A stretch of DNA of 64,000 nucleotides from NCBI GenBank assembly GCA_050084985.1, contig JBITNC010000001.1, positions 20,708,001-20,772,000 of the forward strand. The letters run 5' to 3'. Below the pieces are notes generated by a model, which was not told where the DNA came from, made no database searches, and worked only from the letters and a program-made list of their open reading frames with translations. A program made the position numbers and the translations under genes. How positions within the stretch are numbered: the stretch's first letter is position 1; each line of letters opens with the position of its first letter. Positions 13,276-23,340 of this stretch are shown one piece after another. The DNA comes from Nageia nagi (taxonomy: Eukaryota; Pinophyta).

Positions 13276-13752
13276 TAAGAGGAGGAGAAGCTCCTATACC
13301 CAAGATCAACCTTGAAGTATCATCTTCTTAACCATAAAATCACACTATAACAACACATACACATTCACATTTACAAAGTGACACTAGCAAGTATAGTGGT
13401 TCCTCTTAAGGATGAGAGTACTCCATTTTAACTCAAGATCTTTACTTCTCAAATATAACTCTTACAAAGCTTACAACCTCTCTATCATCCTATCAACCTA
13501 CAAAGTATGAGCATAGCATTGCTCTATTCAAGTGTATTTACAACAAGGCTAAGCCCTCTATTTATAGGAGAGAACCCCATATTCACTCACCTTTTTACCC
13601 TAGGTTTACATGAGGTAACAATGGTCAAGTTTCACTTACTTAATTTCTTAAATATTAAAAAGATATTTATAAATACTTTTAATTATTTATATGAATTAAG
13701 TGAGTGAGTTACATTTTAGATACCAAACAATAATGCATTATAAATTCTAACA
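13276..13752 (-). repeat. 5' LTR of element 2
   Basis: Minus-strand LTR of 477 bp, aligned over its full length with the copy at 6603-7078. It begins TGTTAGAATTTATAATGC at 13752 and is followed on the inner side by TTGGCATCTAGATCC (minus strand, about 13274-13260), a decayed version of the TGGTATCAGAGC primer binding site for initiator tRNA-Met. A TATA box (CTATAAATAG) lies near 13560, and an inverted repeat near 13632-13706. Confidence 0.9.
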
Positions 13753-15180
13753 TAGAGGTATTTTTATAGTAATTTATAGATCATATAAGGCAATGATTGG
13801 ATGCTTTTGGTCCTCTTAAGGACTTTTTGACATCATTCTCAGCACCATATGGGTGAAACAAGGTTGCTACCTTCCCCCCACACTTGTTGAAATCTTCATA
13901 GATAAGCTTGAGTTTTTTCTCTAAGCACATACATGAGAATATGATGGATACTTACTTGATAATATCTTGATCTCTATCCTCCTTTTTACCAATGATATTA
14001 TTATTTTAGCTTCAACTACTAAGGGACTCCAACGTCAATTGGATGCAATAGCTGATTTTTATGCTTAGAGATAATTGTCAGTTAACCTCACCAAGACCAA
14101 GGTTATGGTGTTTAATACTACCAAGTATTTTGTATCTCATCTTCATTTCCAACTTCAAGTATGAGTTATAAATATCACCAACTCCTATGTATACCTTTGA
14201 GTTCTTTTCATTAGACCTACATTTCAAATGAAGCCTTTTTCCCAAGCTCGCATTTGTAAGGGATATACAACTCTTTCCTTACTTGAGAGGAGTTGCTTTA
14301 GAGCTCATTTTAAGGACATTCCAATCCAAATAAAAGTTTTGATACCTTGGTGTAATGAACTATAACCTATAGATCAGAGATATGGGATCCTAGTCTTAGT
14401 TTGACTAAATGGTCTCATGTTGAATGAGTACAAACTCTTTTTCTTTGGATATTTATATGGTGCAAGCACAAGGTTTCTCATTCAATTATCCTTGCAGAGT
14501 TTGGATCTTCACCTATTTGGTTGAATATTATCTTAAATATCATTGCTTATCTTTGTAGGATTCACACTTTGTGATATACCCCTTCTAGGTGTAGAGGGTA
14601 TCCTTACATTGTTTTATGCTCTTTGATGATCCTTTCTTTGAGTCTTAAGAGGAGACATAGGGGTTGGTATTTTGAGGTATATATACTTTTAGAAAGTATT
14701 CAAATTCATATTGATATACTTCTTCATATTGATATACTTCCTTCTTACTCCCTTGGAGTTCCATCACAAAATAAGAGGGAAAAAATAATTTGTGAGATTT
14801 AGAAGGAAATCATTCTTCATTATATCCATTGCACTTGGATATCTTCCATTACCCTCTCTCCCCCAAGCTATCCTTTTATAATAATAAGAAGCACTTTCTC
14901 CATTTCTTGGATAATCAAATAGTGCCTCCTAAATAACTCAAGTTGCCTTTGACACATGGCATACAAGTCTCCATTAGGTATGTTTTTTTCCCAAGAAAGT
15001 AGAAACTCTACACCATTTTATTTTCCATTGTCCAATCTACATGAGATTCGAGGTAGATTCCACTACCTCTTTATGGGTGACTCACGCTTTATATCCACCT
15101 TTTCTAGTTTGAAGACCAACATTGCCTCAAACTTTATATCAGAGAAGCAACCCAATTTTGTTAATAGAAGAGATTTCATC
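13753..15180 (+). pseudogene. LINE reverse transcriptase and C-terminal domain, 3' part
   Basis: Continuation of the LINE interrupted at 6602. Readable blocks are a decayed GVKQGCPLSPTL-type motif near 13850, LLFTNDIIILASTTKGLQRQ (13983 onward) where the catalytic FADD has become FTND, and NLTKTKVMVFNTTK near 14090. Downstream, thumb and connection sequence continues to about 14650. The stretch 14956-15180 reads SQESRNSTPFYFPLSNLHEI then RGRFHYLF, which fits the zinc-binding C-terminal domain of plant LINE reverse transcriptases with its cysteines lost. Stops and frameshifts are frequent. Confidence 0.75.
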
Positions 15181-15679
15181 TTAAAGGATTGAACTATAAC
15201 AAAAGCCATCCTAAACAACCAAGATCATATGAAAGCTCACAATTTACATCTAACAAACTCATAAAGCAATTTCACAAAGATAACACAAGATGTAAGTGGT
15301 TCCTCCAACTAGGAGTACATCCACTAACTAGATCTCTCTTAATCTCAAATATGAACTCTTACAATCTTTCTAACTTCAAGTCTTAAACACTATCCTATAG
15401 CATAACTTTACTCCTCAAATTGGTGTGTGATAACAAAGAGGGAGCCTTCTATTTATAGGCCAAAATCACTCTTTGGATTACCCTTTTACCCAATGTACAA
15501 AGATATGACATGCACTCCCTTTTACCCAAGGGGCATGCTCATGACATGGAGTGTCGAACAAGTTACATTATCATATTCACTTAAATACTTAAGGTATCAA
15601 ATGATACCCTTAAGTATTAGTGAACTTACATAGAAGATTATTACAAAACCTTTACAATAATGCATTATACATTCCAACA
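15181..15679 (-). repeat. Solo Copia LTR
   Basis: A single 499-bp LTR in minus orientation, beginning TGTTGGAATGTATAATGC at 15679 and flanked by a perfect target duplication TCATC (15176-15180 and 15680-15684). No internal region or partner LTR adjoins it, which is the product of LTR-LTR recombination. It contains a TATA box (CCTATAAATAG on the minus strand, near 15455) and a near-perfect inverted repeat at 15576-15624. It is the same LTR family as those at 29099-29585 and 36983-37483. It lies within the 3' part of the LINE. Confidence 0.88.
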
Positions 15680-16479
15680 TCATCTAGGTGTTCCCACCCT
15701 TAACAATCTTAGCTTAAAAATGTGCACCAGATCATCTAGACATCAACAGGGCCACTAAACAATATACCCATAGATCTTTGGGACTCCAAATTAATGATAA
15801 GCAAAGTCAAATCAATGACTTTTTTAGAATTGATTCATCAACATCCGATGTTAAGAGAAATTAAGAGAGAATCCCTCTTATGGATTATTCATCATCTCTA
15901 TGCATATTTTTGCACTCTTTTATATTTATTTTTGTTTGCTTTTTGGTTGGACGCTTTTGGTCCCCCTACTTGTAGTTTTCATTATTCTACTTTCTCAATC
16001 CCTTAGGTCATATTTTGCCCATTGCAAACATTAATAATATTTCATTTTATTTCTATAAAATATTTTATGCCCCTAGCAATATGCCCTCAACTTACATAGT
16101 CCTATAATTATTGTATCTTATTTTACTATATTTCAATGGAACTTCCTATCATATAATTCGTATTTCCTCTTTATGCTTCCATATTTCTTTATAAGATTGC
16201 AATCATTGCATTCATCAAGACTACATCTTGATGAGGTATTTTATCAAACAATTCATGAACTACAAAATAAGTATATCAACTACGAAATTTTGGTGGGAAC
16301 CCACTACAATATGGAGTGTATAACCACATGAGACAAATTTTGAAGAATGTGATCATTTCATGTTACTGACGATATGGTACTCCATCCTCTATCCTTAATA
16401 ACAATTAGACTTATTATTTTTGCAATGCAACCCTTTACATTTGCTATGAGTGATACTTCCTATCAAATAATTCAAGTTT

Positions 16480-16522
<43 letters not shown>

Positions 16523-17150
16523 CTTTATCATATTTGGACCTGTTGGTTACTTCTACGTCTATCCTTGTTTCTTGACATGATATCTCCACACTACTTTAAA
16601 TATTATGGGCGCTTTATACAATCTTAACAATTACCCAACAATAATTTGATCTGAGTATTATTCCCACATAACTTAGTTTAATAGAGAAATCACAGTATTT
16701 GATGTTGATTTAGCTTACATGTTATCATTGTCCATATGATATAGATCAAAGTGCACACACCAAATCACCAGATTATTCATAAATCCATTAATGATAAATT
16801 CAAATCAATATATTTGTATACTAGATTTTTTCACTTCATATTTTGTATCTTGCAAGAATATATACCAACAATAACTTATTTCTAAGTTTGCTGAATTGAT
16901 ATAATAGATACTACAAATGATACTATAACTTATTGCTAATGTATATAATTTATTTCAGTGAGCATAATAATTATTGCATAGTTTGGAACTTTGAGATCAT
17001 AGTTGCATAACACTATTTGACAATGCTTTAAAATCATATAAATTAATACTACCCAAAAACCGGATTTAGTTGAAAGAAAAGAATCATTTTGCCTAGGAGG
17101 TGACCTTTTTAATCCTCTATTAACTTTGAGCCAATTTAAAAGAAAACTGC
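15680..17150. other. Probable LINE tail then intergenic sequence
   Basis: The first few hundred bases probably continue the LINE 3' end beyond the solo LTR, but no domain can be read. The rest is AT-rich sequence without a gene. The only distinctive structure is the TA dinucleotide tract at 16482-16520. Confidence 0.45.
16482..16520. repeat. (TA)n microsatellite
   Basis: An uninterrupted TA run of about 39 bases. The IYIYIY-type ORFs on both strands across it are artefacts of the repeat. Confidence 0.97.
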
Positions 17151-17166
17151 CACAGCAGCAAAACAT

Positions 17167-17206
17167 GTTGAGATGGCCGAGTTGGTCGAAGGCGCCAGAT
17201 TAAGGT

Positions 17207-17239
<33 letters not shown>

Positions 17240-17247
17240 TCTCAACA
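17167..17247 (+). tRNA. tRNA-Leu (anticodon AAG)
   Basis: An 81-base class II tRNA folds completely. The acceptor stem GTTGAGA pairs with TCTCAAC, discriminator A. The anticodon stem CCAGA/TCTGG encloses the loop TTAAGGT with anticodon AAG, reading CUU and, after A34 deamination, CUC codons. A long variable arm follows and a T arm GTGGG-TTCAAAT-CCCAC. Internal A box (TGGCCGAGTTGG) and B box (GGTTCAAATCC) supply the RNA polymerase III promoter. A CAA at 17159-17161, six bases upstream, fits the usual plant tRNA start signal. No intron, and CCA is not encoded, as expected for a nuclear gene. Confidence 0.96.
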
Positions 17248-17257
17248 TGCGTATCCA

Positions 17258-17341
17258 GTCAGGATGGCCGAGTGGTCTAAGGCGCCAGACTCAAGTTCTG
17301 GTCCTCTATCGAGGGCGTGGGTTCAAATCCCACTTCTGACA
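17258..17341 (+). tRNA. tRNA-Leu (anticodon CAA)
   Basis: An 84-base class II tRNA. The acceptor stem GTCAGGA pairs with TTCTGAC (one G-T pair), discriminator A. The anticodon stem CCAGA/TCTGG encloses CTCAAGT with anticodon CAA, reading UUG. The long variable arm (CCTC/GAGG) and the T arm are intact, and A and B boxes are present. No intron. It starts only 10 bases after the AAG gene, with no T-run between, and a TTTT at 17362-17365 is the first Pol III terminator after either gene. It is unlike plastid trnL-CAA, so it is nuclear. Confidence 0.96.
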
Positions 17342-17361
17342 CGTCAACATAATTCTATGAC

Positions 17362-17365
17362 TTTT
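17362..17365 (+). terminator. Pol III terminator shared by the tRNA-Leu pair
   Basis: TTTT 20 bases beyond the second tRNA. It is the first run of four or more T after the start of the first tRNA, so both tRNAs could end here. Confidence 0.55.
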
Positions 17366-17458
17366 GAAATTGACACGTCACGTTCTACGTGTGTTCGATT
17401 TCAAAAGGGTCCGTTGGCGAATTTTGTTCAAATATGTTTTGCTGAAATTGAAGTTGAG

Positions 17459-17882
17459 CTTCCCTGCACCGAAGGCTACAATTTCGAAGTCCGTGCGATG
17501 GTTGATCTCAAAACGCTCCCCGTTGCTGGTCATGAGGTGCTCCGGGTAGAACTCGCCAACACTGTCCCAGAGATTGGGCTTCCTTCCAAGGGCGTAGGGT
17601 GTTGATGAAGATGCCCGTCTTTGCTGGTATGTCGTAGCCTGCAAATTTGGTGTGTTTGACGGACTCGTGGGGGATGAGAAAGGGTCCCCCGTGTTCATTC
17701 GGCAGGTCTCTCTCACGACGCATCGGAGATATTGAAGCTATCCGAGGTCTGATTCCTGAACCAGTCGGTCGAGTTCGTCTTGGCCTTTTCGGAGAAAGCG
17801 GGGCTGATTTATCATTTCCGCCATCGCCCATTCATTAATCACCGCGGAGGTGTCCGAACCAGCGGCTATGATGTCGTGCACC
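17459..17882 (-). pseudogene. CYP703A-like: CYP703-like cytochrome P450 pseudogene, exon 2 fragment
   Basis: Minus-strand blocks in order match the C-terminal exon of plant CYP703, the fatty-acid in-chain hydroxylase used for pollen-wall sporopollenin. The I-helix region reads HDIIAAGSDTSAVINEWAMA, then ELDRLVQESDLG. After a TAG at 17740-17738 come LQYLRCVVRETCRMN (K-helix ExxR intact), GPFLIPHESV, FAGYDIPAKT, then NLWDSVGEFYPEH (PERF region) and AFGAGK. Two compensating frameshifts flank the GPFLIPHESV block. The match ends just before the heme-binding Cys, which is missing. The left edge coincides with the usual intron position before the I-helix. No exon 1 was found to the right. A sequence unrelated to P450 fills 17342-17458. 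Confidence 0.85.
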
Positions 17883-18360
17883 CACAACATTGTGTTAACC
17901 AACAGCAGAAGAATGCAAGCTACTAAGGCACAAAGAAACAACTTTTACTCGGAATAACAACACAACGGATCAACAGCTATGATTGATCAGCGTTGAGCAT
18001 AAAAACAGAGCATCAGCACAGTATCAACAAAGCATCATGATAAAATAGTCTTTGCCCAATAACAACAGACGAAATCAACTTATCAGTAGTAGAAGGAAAC
18101 ATAACTGATTAAGGCACAACATAAATTGTGAGTAACATAAACTATCTTACATGCTTCTAGCTATGAATAAGCCATTCATTCTACACTCTAATACATACAA
18201 TCTCACCACACGTACATACATATAATTCACAGAGTATGAAATAAACTAGAACTCTGCAATTCAAACGTGTTTACAATCAACAACATGGGTTGACGACTTT
18301 GTAGGCAGGGAATAGTAGGTGATCAGTTCGCTGCATATCAGATTTCTCGACATAGTAGTT
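17883..18360. other. Flank of the P450 pseudogene
   Basis: Non-coding sequence, less AT-rich than average. On the minus strand it lies where the CYP703 intron and first exon would be, but I cannot read exon 1 in it. Confidence 0.4.
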
Positions 18361-19080
18361 TGGCAATCATTTCATACAATTTCCCACTTTGGAAACTAGT
18401 CTGGACAAGGTTGTATTCTATTGGGTGGATTTTTTTCCCTACCCTAAGGTTGTTAGAAAAATGTCAACACCTCATGTGGAAGGGTGTTACCCCTTCTCGC
18501 TACGGGGACTGCTTACCTCAATGGTTACTCCTTTTTGGTTTGCAAGAGTAAGACTCAAGGAATGGTTGAGATGTTTGAAACTACCATCAACACGAATAAC
18601 ATGTGTGGATCAAGGGACTTGGATTTATATCTTCAACTAAGCAAGATTGTTTCTACAATTGCTAAAGAAAAATAAATGTTTGTGAAAGTCGTGCAAAGAA
18701 AATGTAAAATAAAGGAAAAAATGGTGGAAAGACTATGGGTACAAGGATGAGACTAATGTGCATGCATACTCATGGGCTTGGACAAGGCCTTGGAAGTCGA
18801 TTTGTTAGGACTTGATATAGGTCCCACGCATCCCGGATTCGTCCCACTAAGCAATAACATGAATGGTCTAGTGGATGGAGCATGAATTTATGGCAAAGAT
18901 GGTGAAAGATGAGATGAAGGTAATCCTTGGTGAAAGGGATGAACTCCCTAAAATGAGCGAAAAAATAAGTCATTCCAAGATATACAAACCTTAATTTTAG
19001 ATGACAAAATATTGCTAACACTATGTTACTCAAACCACTTTGAAAGATTTTTTTTTCGATAAGGGTAAAAAAGCAGGTTT
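18360..19080 (+). pseudogene. Unidentified degenerate plus-strand ORF
   Basis: A protein-like reading on the plus strand. One frame gives METSLDKVVFYWVDFFPYPK and continues to about 18485. Another then gives ATGTAYLNGYSF and CGSRDLDLYLQLSKIVSTIA up to 18675, which indicates a frameshift near 18485. Further short segments continue to about 19080 with stops. No domain is recognised. Its composition and location in repeats suggest a mobile-element protein, which is inference only. Confidence 0.35.
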
Positions 19081-19199
19081 TCCAAAAAACAAGGCCCCAA
19101 AACCTATATGCACATAGGTGTATAGATATTCTATTGTATTACATTTGAAATAAAATTTATCACAAAGGTTCCCCATAGTTTAACAAGATACTACAGGCT

Positions 19200-20860
19200 A
19201 CGGGCTATCATCATTCTCTATCGGTTCTTGGTCACACCATCCATGCACTGACTACACCACTAAACTCCAATCCACCTCAAAATTTGAGTCCTTGTTGAAA
19301 CAATCCCAAAGAAGTTTCGTTTCCATGTTCGATATTCCTTTTGAATTTTGGATTAGGATGGTCATTGGAATTTCTTTCTAGTTAGAAGCCAAAGTTACTT
19401 TCCAATAGTCCCCACCCAATTTCTGCTTGTTATACCATGGGTATTGTATGGCCTTCATTACCCTCCTAACTAGACAACTTTGCCTCCATTGTTTGCCTTT
19501 CCTACCAATTCAACCCCATTCTTCAAAGTATCTTCTTTTCTCGTATATTTTCCTAAATTTCATTTTAGGGATAACAATCTACAACTTGCTTTGGCCAATA
19601 GATTCCCTCTCGAAGATGGCCTTCTGGTGGGCCCAATGTTCTTCATTAGTCACCTCATACTACTGGCTTTGAGAACTCATAGTGGGGTTTTCATCTGAAT
19701 CTAAATCTCTTGTAACTGGAGGAGACCATTGCTTTTCACCTTGCTCCTATGGAGAGCCCAAATATTTTCACTAACCTCCCCATTCTGCTTGATTAGGGGA
19801 CCTATAGGGGTGTACTCATTTGCTTCCATACCCCCCATAGCTAGAGGAGATAATTATTTTTCTTCATGAGTGGGTATTGCCTCTTCCTCCAGGTCTTCTT
19901 CTTCATCTTTTGATTCCACCACAAATTCGCCCCTTCTCCTTGATGTAGCTGCATTATCATCCTCACATGAATTTGATTCCTCCACATTTGAAGAGACAAT
20001 AATAATTAGGGCTATGATAAGCTCCCCAGTTGGGGATAGCTACAACTTTGAGCTACTATTACAAGAGCCCATAGCTGTTGGTTCAACTGGAGGGGGTTTC
20101 AACATTTGTTGAATTAGAGGCCTCACCCTTCTAGCACCAATGCACTCATAATCCACTAGAATTTTGATTAGTCCTTGATGAATGGACACAACTCCCCTAT
20201 GCTTTATTATGTATAAGTACATTGAATTATATAAAAAGTAATGAAGGTTGATTCTATACAATCCTCTGAAATGATTCAACATAACAAAATGGACCCCAAA
20301 GAGTTTAGTATATCTACCCTCTATAATAAATAATTGCACAATTACCTTGGCCACCTCATTCTAAGGGTACTGGATTGAGAAAATAAGGTAGGTTGATTTC
20401 CTTTTCTTTGGAAGAGGCACCCTCTTCCTATAGAAGGCTTGAATTTTAGATAATAGTGTCTGTATCTCCCTACTGTGTCTACACCCAATGTTAACCATAC
20501 TCATAGCCACCTTGATCAATTTTGGGCTAATTAAAAAGTGGCATCCTTCTCACATCACATTACCTCCAATCCATGTTGTGGCCACTTACCTTGACCAATT
20601 GGGATTATGGCCATTCAGAGCATCCACAAACCCATCTATGCCCCCATTACATAGTATATGCTAGATGATTTGGTCCTTTCTAATCTCTTTCCCCATTACT
20701 AGTTCAATTCTCTTCTAGCCTATCATCTTATTTGCATGCAAGCCAAATTATGGAATGACTACATGTTCTCCTTTCCTCCTAATAATTTCCAAGCTGCCAC
20801 CCTAGGCTATAAATCAAGACCCTCCATATGTCTTCATCATCTATGGTTCTCCATTGCTTG
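19200..20860 (-). pseudogene. Unidentified degenerate minus-strand ORF with an acidic segment
   Basis: One minus-strand frame reads as a coherent protein of roughly 500 residues with scattered stops. From the N-terminal side: HVVIP, then NGGIDGFVDALNGHNPNWSR (near 20640-20580), ATTWIGGNVM, CHFLISPKLIKVAMSMVNIG (near 20540-20485), the open stretch 20354-20040 with VHFVMLNHFRGLYRINLHYF and SIHQGLIKILVDYE, and an acidic Ser/Glu-rich linker ending EEEDLEEEAIPTHEE near 19870. A basic, Trp-rich tail (HWAHQKAIFEREVIG; FEEWGW) follows to about 19200. No named family is recognised. It may be a plant transposable-element protein. The plus-strand ORFs over it are shadows. Confidence 0.45.
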
Positions 20861-21482
20861 ATCTATGGCCTTATTACAAAAAGAGGATATGTCAAATCCC
20901 CACATGCATTCCTCTGGGAAATCCATCCATCATTCATGTGAGTCATGGGAGTTATGTGCTTCCCCCCCTCCCTACCGAATGACTTCAAAAGATTTACAAG
21001 CACTCTTTCGTCAACCTTTTTCAAGGTTTATGAAATGCATCAAGTGAATTGAAACAACACAAGATAGCAATACAATCAAGTAGATAGCACTATCATCATT
21101 CATTCATATTCATCATCACAACATGAGGGCATATGATAATCAAATACAAGTACACCTTATCAATAATTTTTAAAAAGTTTACATTATTAGGCATACAAAG
21201 TTCCTTCCAAAATTGTCAAATGTCTAACCCCCTTACAAATAAGCATTCAAGGGGTATATATAATTTTCATGGAAACTCCAAGTGTTACCATGATCCTAAT
21301 ACATTTACTGAGAAAATAGAACGTTATTCAATAATAAGGTGCCACATAGCATTATAAGATCCCTTCCAAACTTATGGGAGCTAATCCTCATCCATCACAA
21401 GTTTGGGAATAAAATAATAATAAACTTTTTTTTTTTTGCAAAAATAAGATACATTTTTTTGGAAATAAAATAAAATAAATGA

Positions 21483-21687
21483 CTATGATGGTGGTCCCAA
21501 GGAAACAACTTTGTCTTCACAATCTTTATCCAAGAACTTGGTTGTGAATTCCAACCCATGTATTATCTCAGAGGTCTTCCCAATGTTCTTTACTAGAAAA
21601 CCTTCAAACTTGTTGATCATCCTCTACATCTCAATCTTCCAAGCTTGAGCCTTCAACATATATTTGACATGGCTCCCAGTTGAATAC
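21483..21687 (-). pseudogene. C-terminal part of an unidentified ORF split by Copia element 1
   Basis: The minus strand reads STGSHVKYMLKAQAWKIEM, a stop (TAG), RMINKFEGFLVKNIGKTSEI and so on to a final TAG at 21485-21483. When the Copia element and one copy of its AATAC duplication are ignored, this joins in frame to the reading that ends DINTY at 27604. A run of 13 A on the minus strand (21439-21427) follows about 45 bases after the stop. Predicted helical, charged, coiled-coil-like. Function unknown. Confidence 0.5.
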
Positions 21688-22170
21688 TGTTAGAATTTGT
21701 AATGAAATATTGTGAATATCTAAACTCCTTGTAAATTCAATTAATCACTTAAGGGTATGTAGATACCTTAAGGGATTAATTGAATTCTTTAATATGTAGA
21801 CTTTGAATTTACCAAAGTAGTTAGTTGGTAGGTTGAAGTTAGGTGATACATTTAATGTAACCCTAACCTTACCCTTGGGTTAAAGGAAGGTTAGGGAGGT
21901 GCTCTCAAGCTATAAATAGAGGACCTCTCCTCTTGTAACATAACTAAGTTCTTGGAGTAAGATTACTCTACTAGTTGTGTAAGAGAGGAAGAGTATAGTT
22001 GTAAGAGAGGCATACTTGAGAATTGAGATACTAGTTGTGGATGTACTCCCAAGGAGGGAGGAACCACATTACACTTGTGTTATCTTGAGTGATTGTGTTA
22101 TCTTGTGTATAATTGAGTTTCCTAGTCTTAGGTCCTTGAGGATTTGTTTAGATCTAGTTCAAATCCTTCA
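21688..22170 (+). repeat. 5' LTR of element 1
   Basis: 483 bp, TGTTAG...CTTCA. A TATA box (TATAAATA) lies at 21911-21918, about 220 bases in, marking the U3/R promoter. A 53-bp near-perfect inverted repeat occupies 21734-21786, with arms AATTCAATTAATC and GATTAATTGAATT around a GTAG centre. The LTR drives and polyadenylates the element RNA. Confidence 0.96.
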
Positions 22171-22172
22171 AT

Positions 22173-22184
22173 TGGTATCAGAGC
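22173..22184 (+). other. Primer binding site of element 1
   Basis: TGGTATCAGAGC, two bases after the 5' LTR. It is complementary to the 3' end of plant initiator tRNA-Met, the usual primer for minus-strand synthesis in Copia elements. Confidence 0.93.
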
Positions 22185-22373
22185 CTTGTTGTGGAAACTC
22201 TTCTTCTAGGTGTAGAAACTCTCCTTATTGTGGAAGCTCTTCTTCTTGGTGTAGAAGCTCTTCTTGGTGTGGATGCTCTTCTCTTGGTGTGGAAGCTACA
22301 TCTTGGAGGTTCTTCATGCTTCTTCCTTCCTCATCTTACACCCCATTGGTGAGATAAATTTTTAAGAAAAGCA

Positions 22374-23340
22374 ATGGTTGAAACCTTTGTTCCCAAGCAT
22401 ATACTCGATGGTTCTAACTTTGGAATATGGGAACCTCGTATGAAAGCCGAGTTACAAGCAAGGAAGCTGTGGCAGATAGTTAGTGAAGACTTGGTCGCTC
22501 CTACCGATGAGAAGGCTCTTGAAGTATGCAACTCAAAGAATGAGTTAGCAACTTCAATGATTTACCATGCAGTTTCAGATGATGTCCTTCTCATGATCTC
22601 TTCATCAACTTTAGCAAAGGAAGCTTGGGATAGGTTAAAGAAAATTTACCTTGGGTCCAAATTTTTAAGGAGGTTTACCATTCTACAAAAGTTGTTGCAG
22701 TATCGACAAAGTGAAGATGAAAGTGCCTCCATCTACTTAAACAAAATCATTGACCTCAGGACACAACTGGTTGGTTGTGGGTGCAACTGGATCAATGATG
22801 AGTTCATGGTCTTCATCATTCTTCAAAGCCTTACTACAAAGTTCAGCAACTTTGTCATGGTTATGGAAACAAGGCTTGATGATGAAGAAGATGTCATCTC
22901 ACTTGATAACCTTTCTAGACTCCTTTTGAAGCATGAGGAAACTTTGAACAAGAAAATGTTGAACCTTTCTCCAAAGGACAATAGCATTGCTCTAGGAGCA
23001 ACCAAAACTCCTTTCAAGAAAAAAAGTTCAAACATTATAAATTCAAACATAACAAGTCCTCATCTACTTTTAGGAAGTATGACAAAAAGGGCAAAATAAT
23101 CATGGCAACTACAGGCAAAGGAATGATAAAGCTGGATCAAGCAATCCAACACCTCAGGAAAAGTTTGATGGAAATTGTAACTTTTGTGGTATCTTTGGGC
23201 ACAAAGAGTATGATTGTCACAAAAAGAAATTTGCTCAAAAAGGCAAAGGAAATGCAAATGTGAGAAATTTCAATAATAGAAAGAAGAACAAGCATACTGC
23301 TACTGTTGCCTACTACTCAATGACTCAAACTATTTCAAAT
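22374..23340 (+). pseudogene. Copia gag (element 1)
   Basis: The ORF opens at ATG 22374, 190 bases after the primer binding site. It begins MVETFVPKHILDGSNFGIW, the N-terminal GSNFxxW motif of Copia capsid, and runs to about 23020 with the retrotran_gag core (VGCGCNWINDEFMVFIILQS). A seven-A run at 23019-23025 marks a frameshift, after which the frame used by pol continues with a perfect CCHC zinc knuckle, CNFCGIFGHKEYDC, at 23176-23217. Copia elements normally have gag and pol in one frame, so the shift is a lesion or a homopolymer sequencing error rather than a known recoding site. A TGA at 23344 follows. Confidence 0.9.

Larger units (their letters stand above)
6603..13752 (-). mobile_element. 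Full-length Ty1/copia LTR retrotransposon (element 2), inactive
   Basis: A 7150-bp minus-strand element with both LTRs and a perfect 5-bp target duplication, TAGAG, at 6598-6602 and 13753-13757. Order on the minus strand is 5' LTR, degenerate primer binding site, AT-rich leader, gag, protease, integrase, reverse transcriptase, RNase H, a tandem-repeat module, polypurine tract and 3' LTR, which is the Copia order. The two LTRs differ at roughly one base in eleven over a 240-bp stretch compared by eye, so the insertion is much older than the one at 21688. It lies inside a LINE reading in the opposite direction. Confidence 0.92.

Noticed and set aside
16374-16589. ORFs with IYIYIY stretches on both strands
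   Set aside because: Translations of the (TA)n tract.
17264-17605. 113-residue plus-strand ORF starting MAEWSKAPDSSSG
   Set aside because: Its start is the tRNA-Leu(CAA) gene read as protein and the rest is antisense to the P450 pseudogene.
18770-19033. 87-residue minus-strand ORF
   Set aside because: It overlaps the plus-strand protein-like reading and has no recognisable motif.
19870-20112. Serine-rich plus-strand ORF
   Set aside because: Antisense shadow of the acidic Ser/Glu segment in the longer minus-strand reading.
23019-23025. Programmed frameshift between gag and pol in element 1
   Set aside because: Copia elements normally use one frame, and a second similar A-run indel occurs within pol, so a lesion or base-calling error is more likely.
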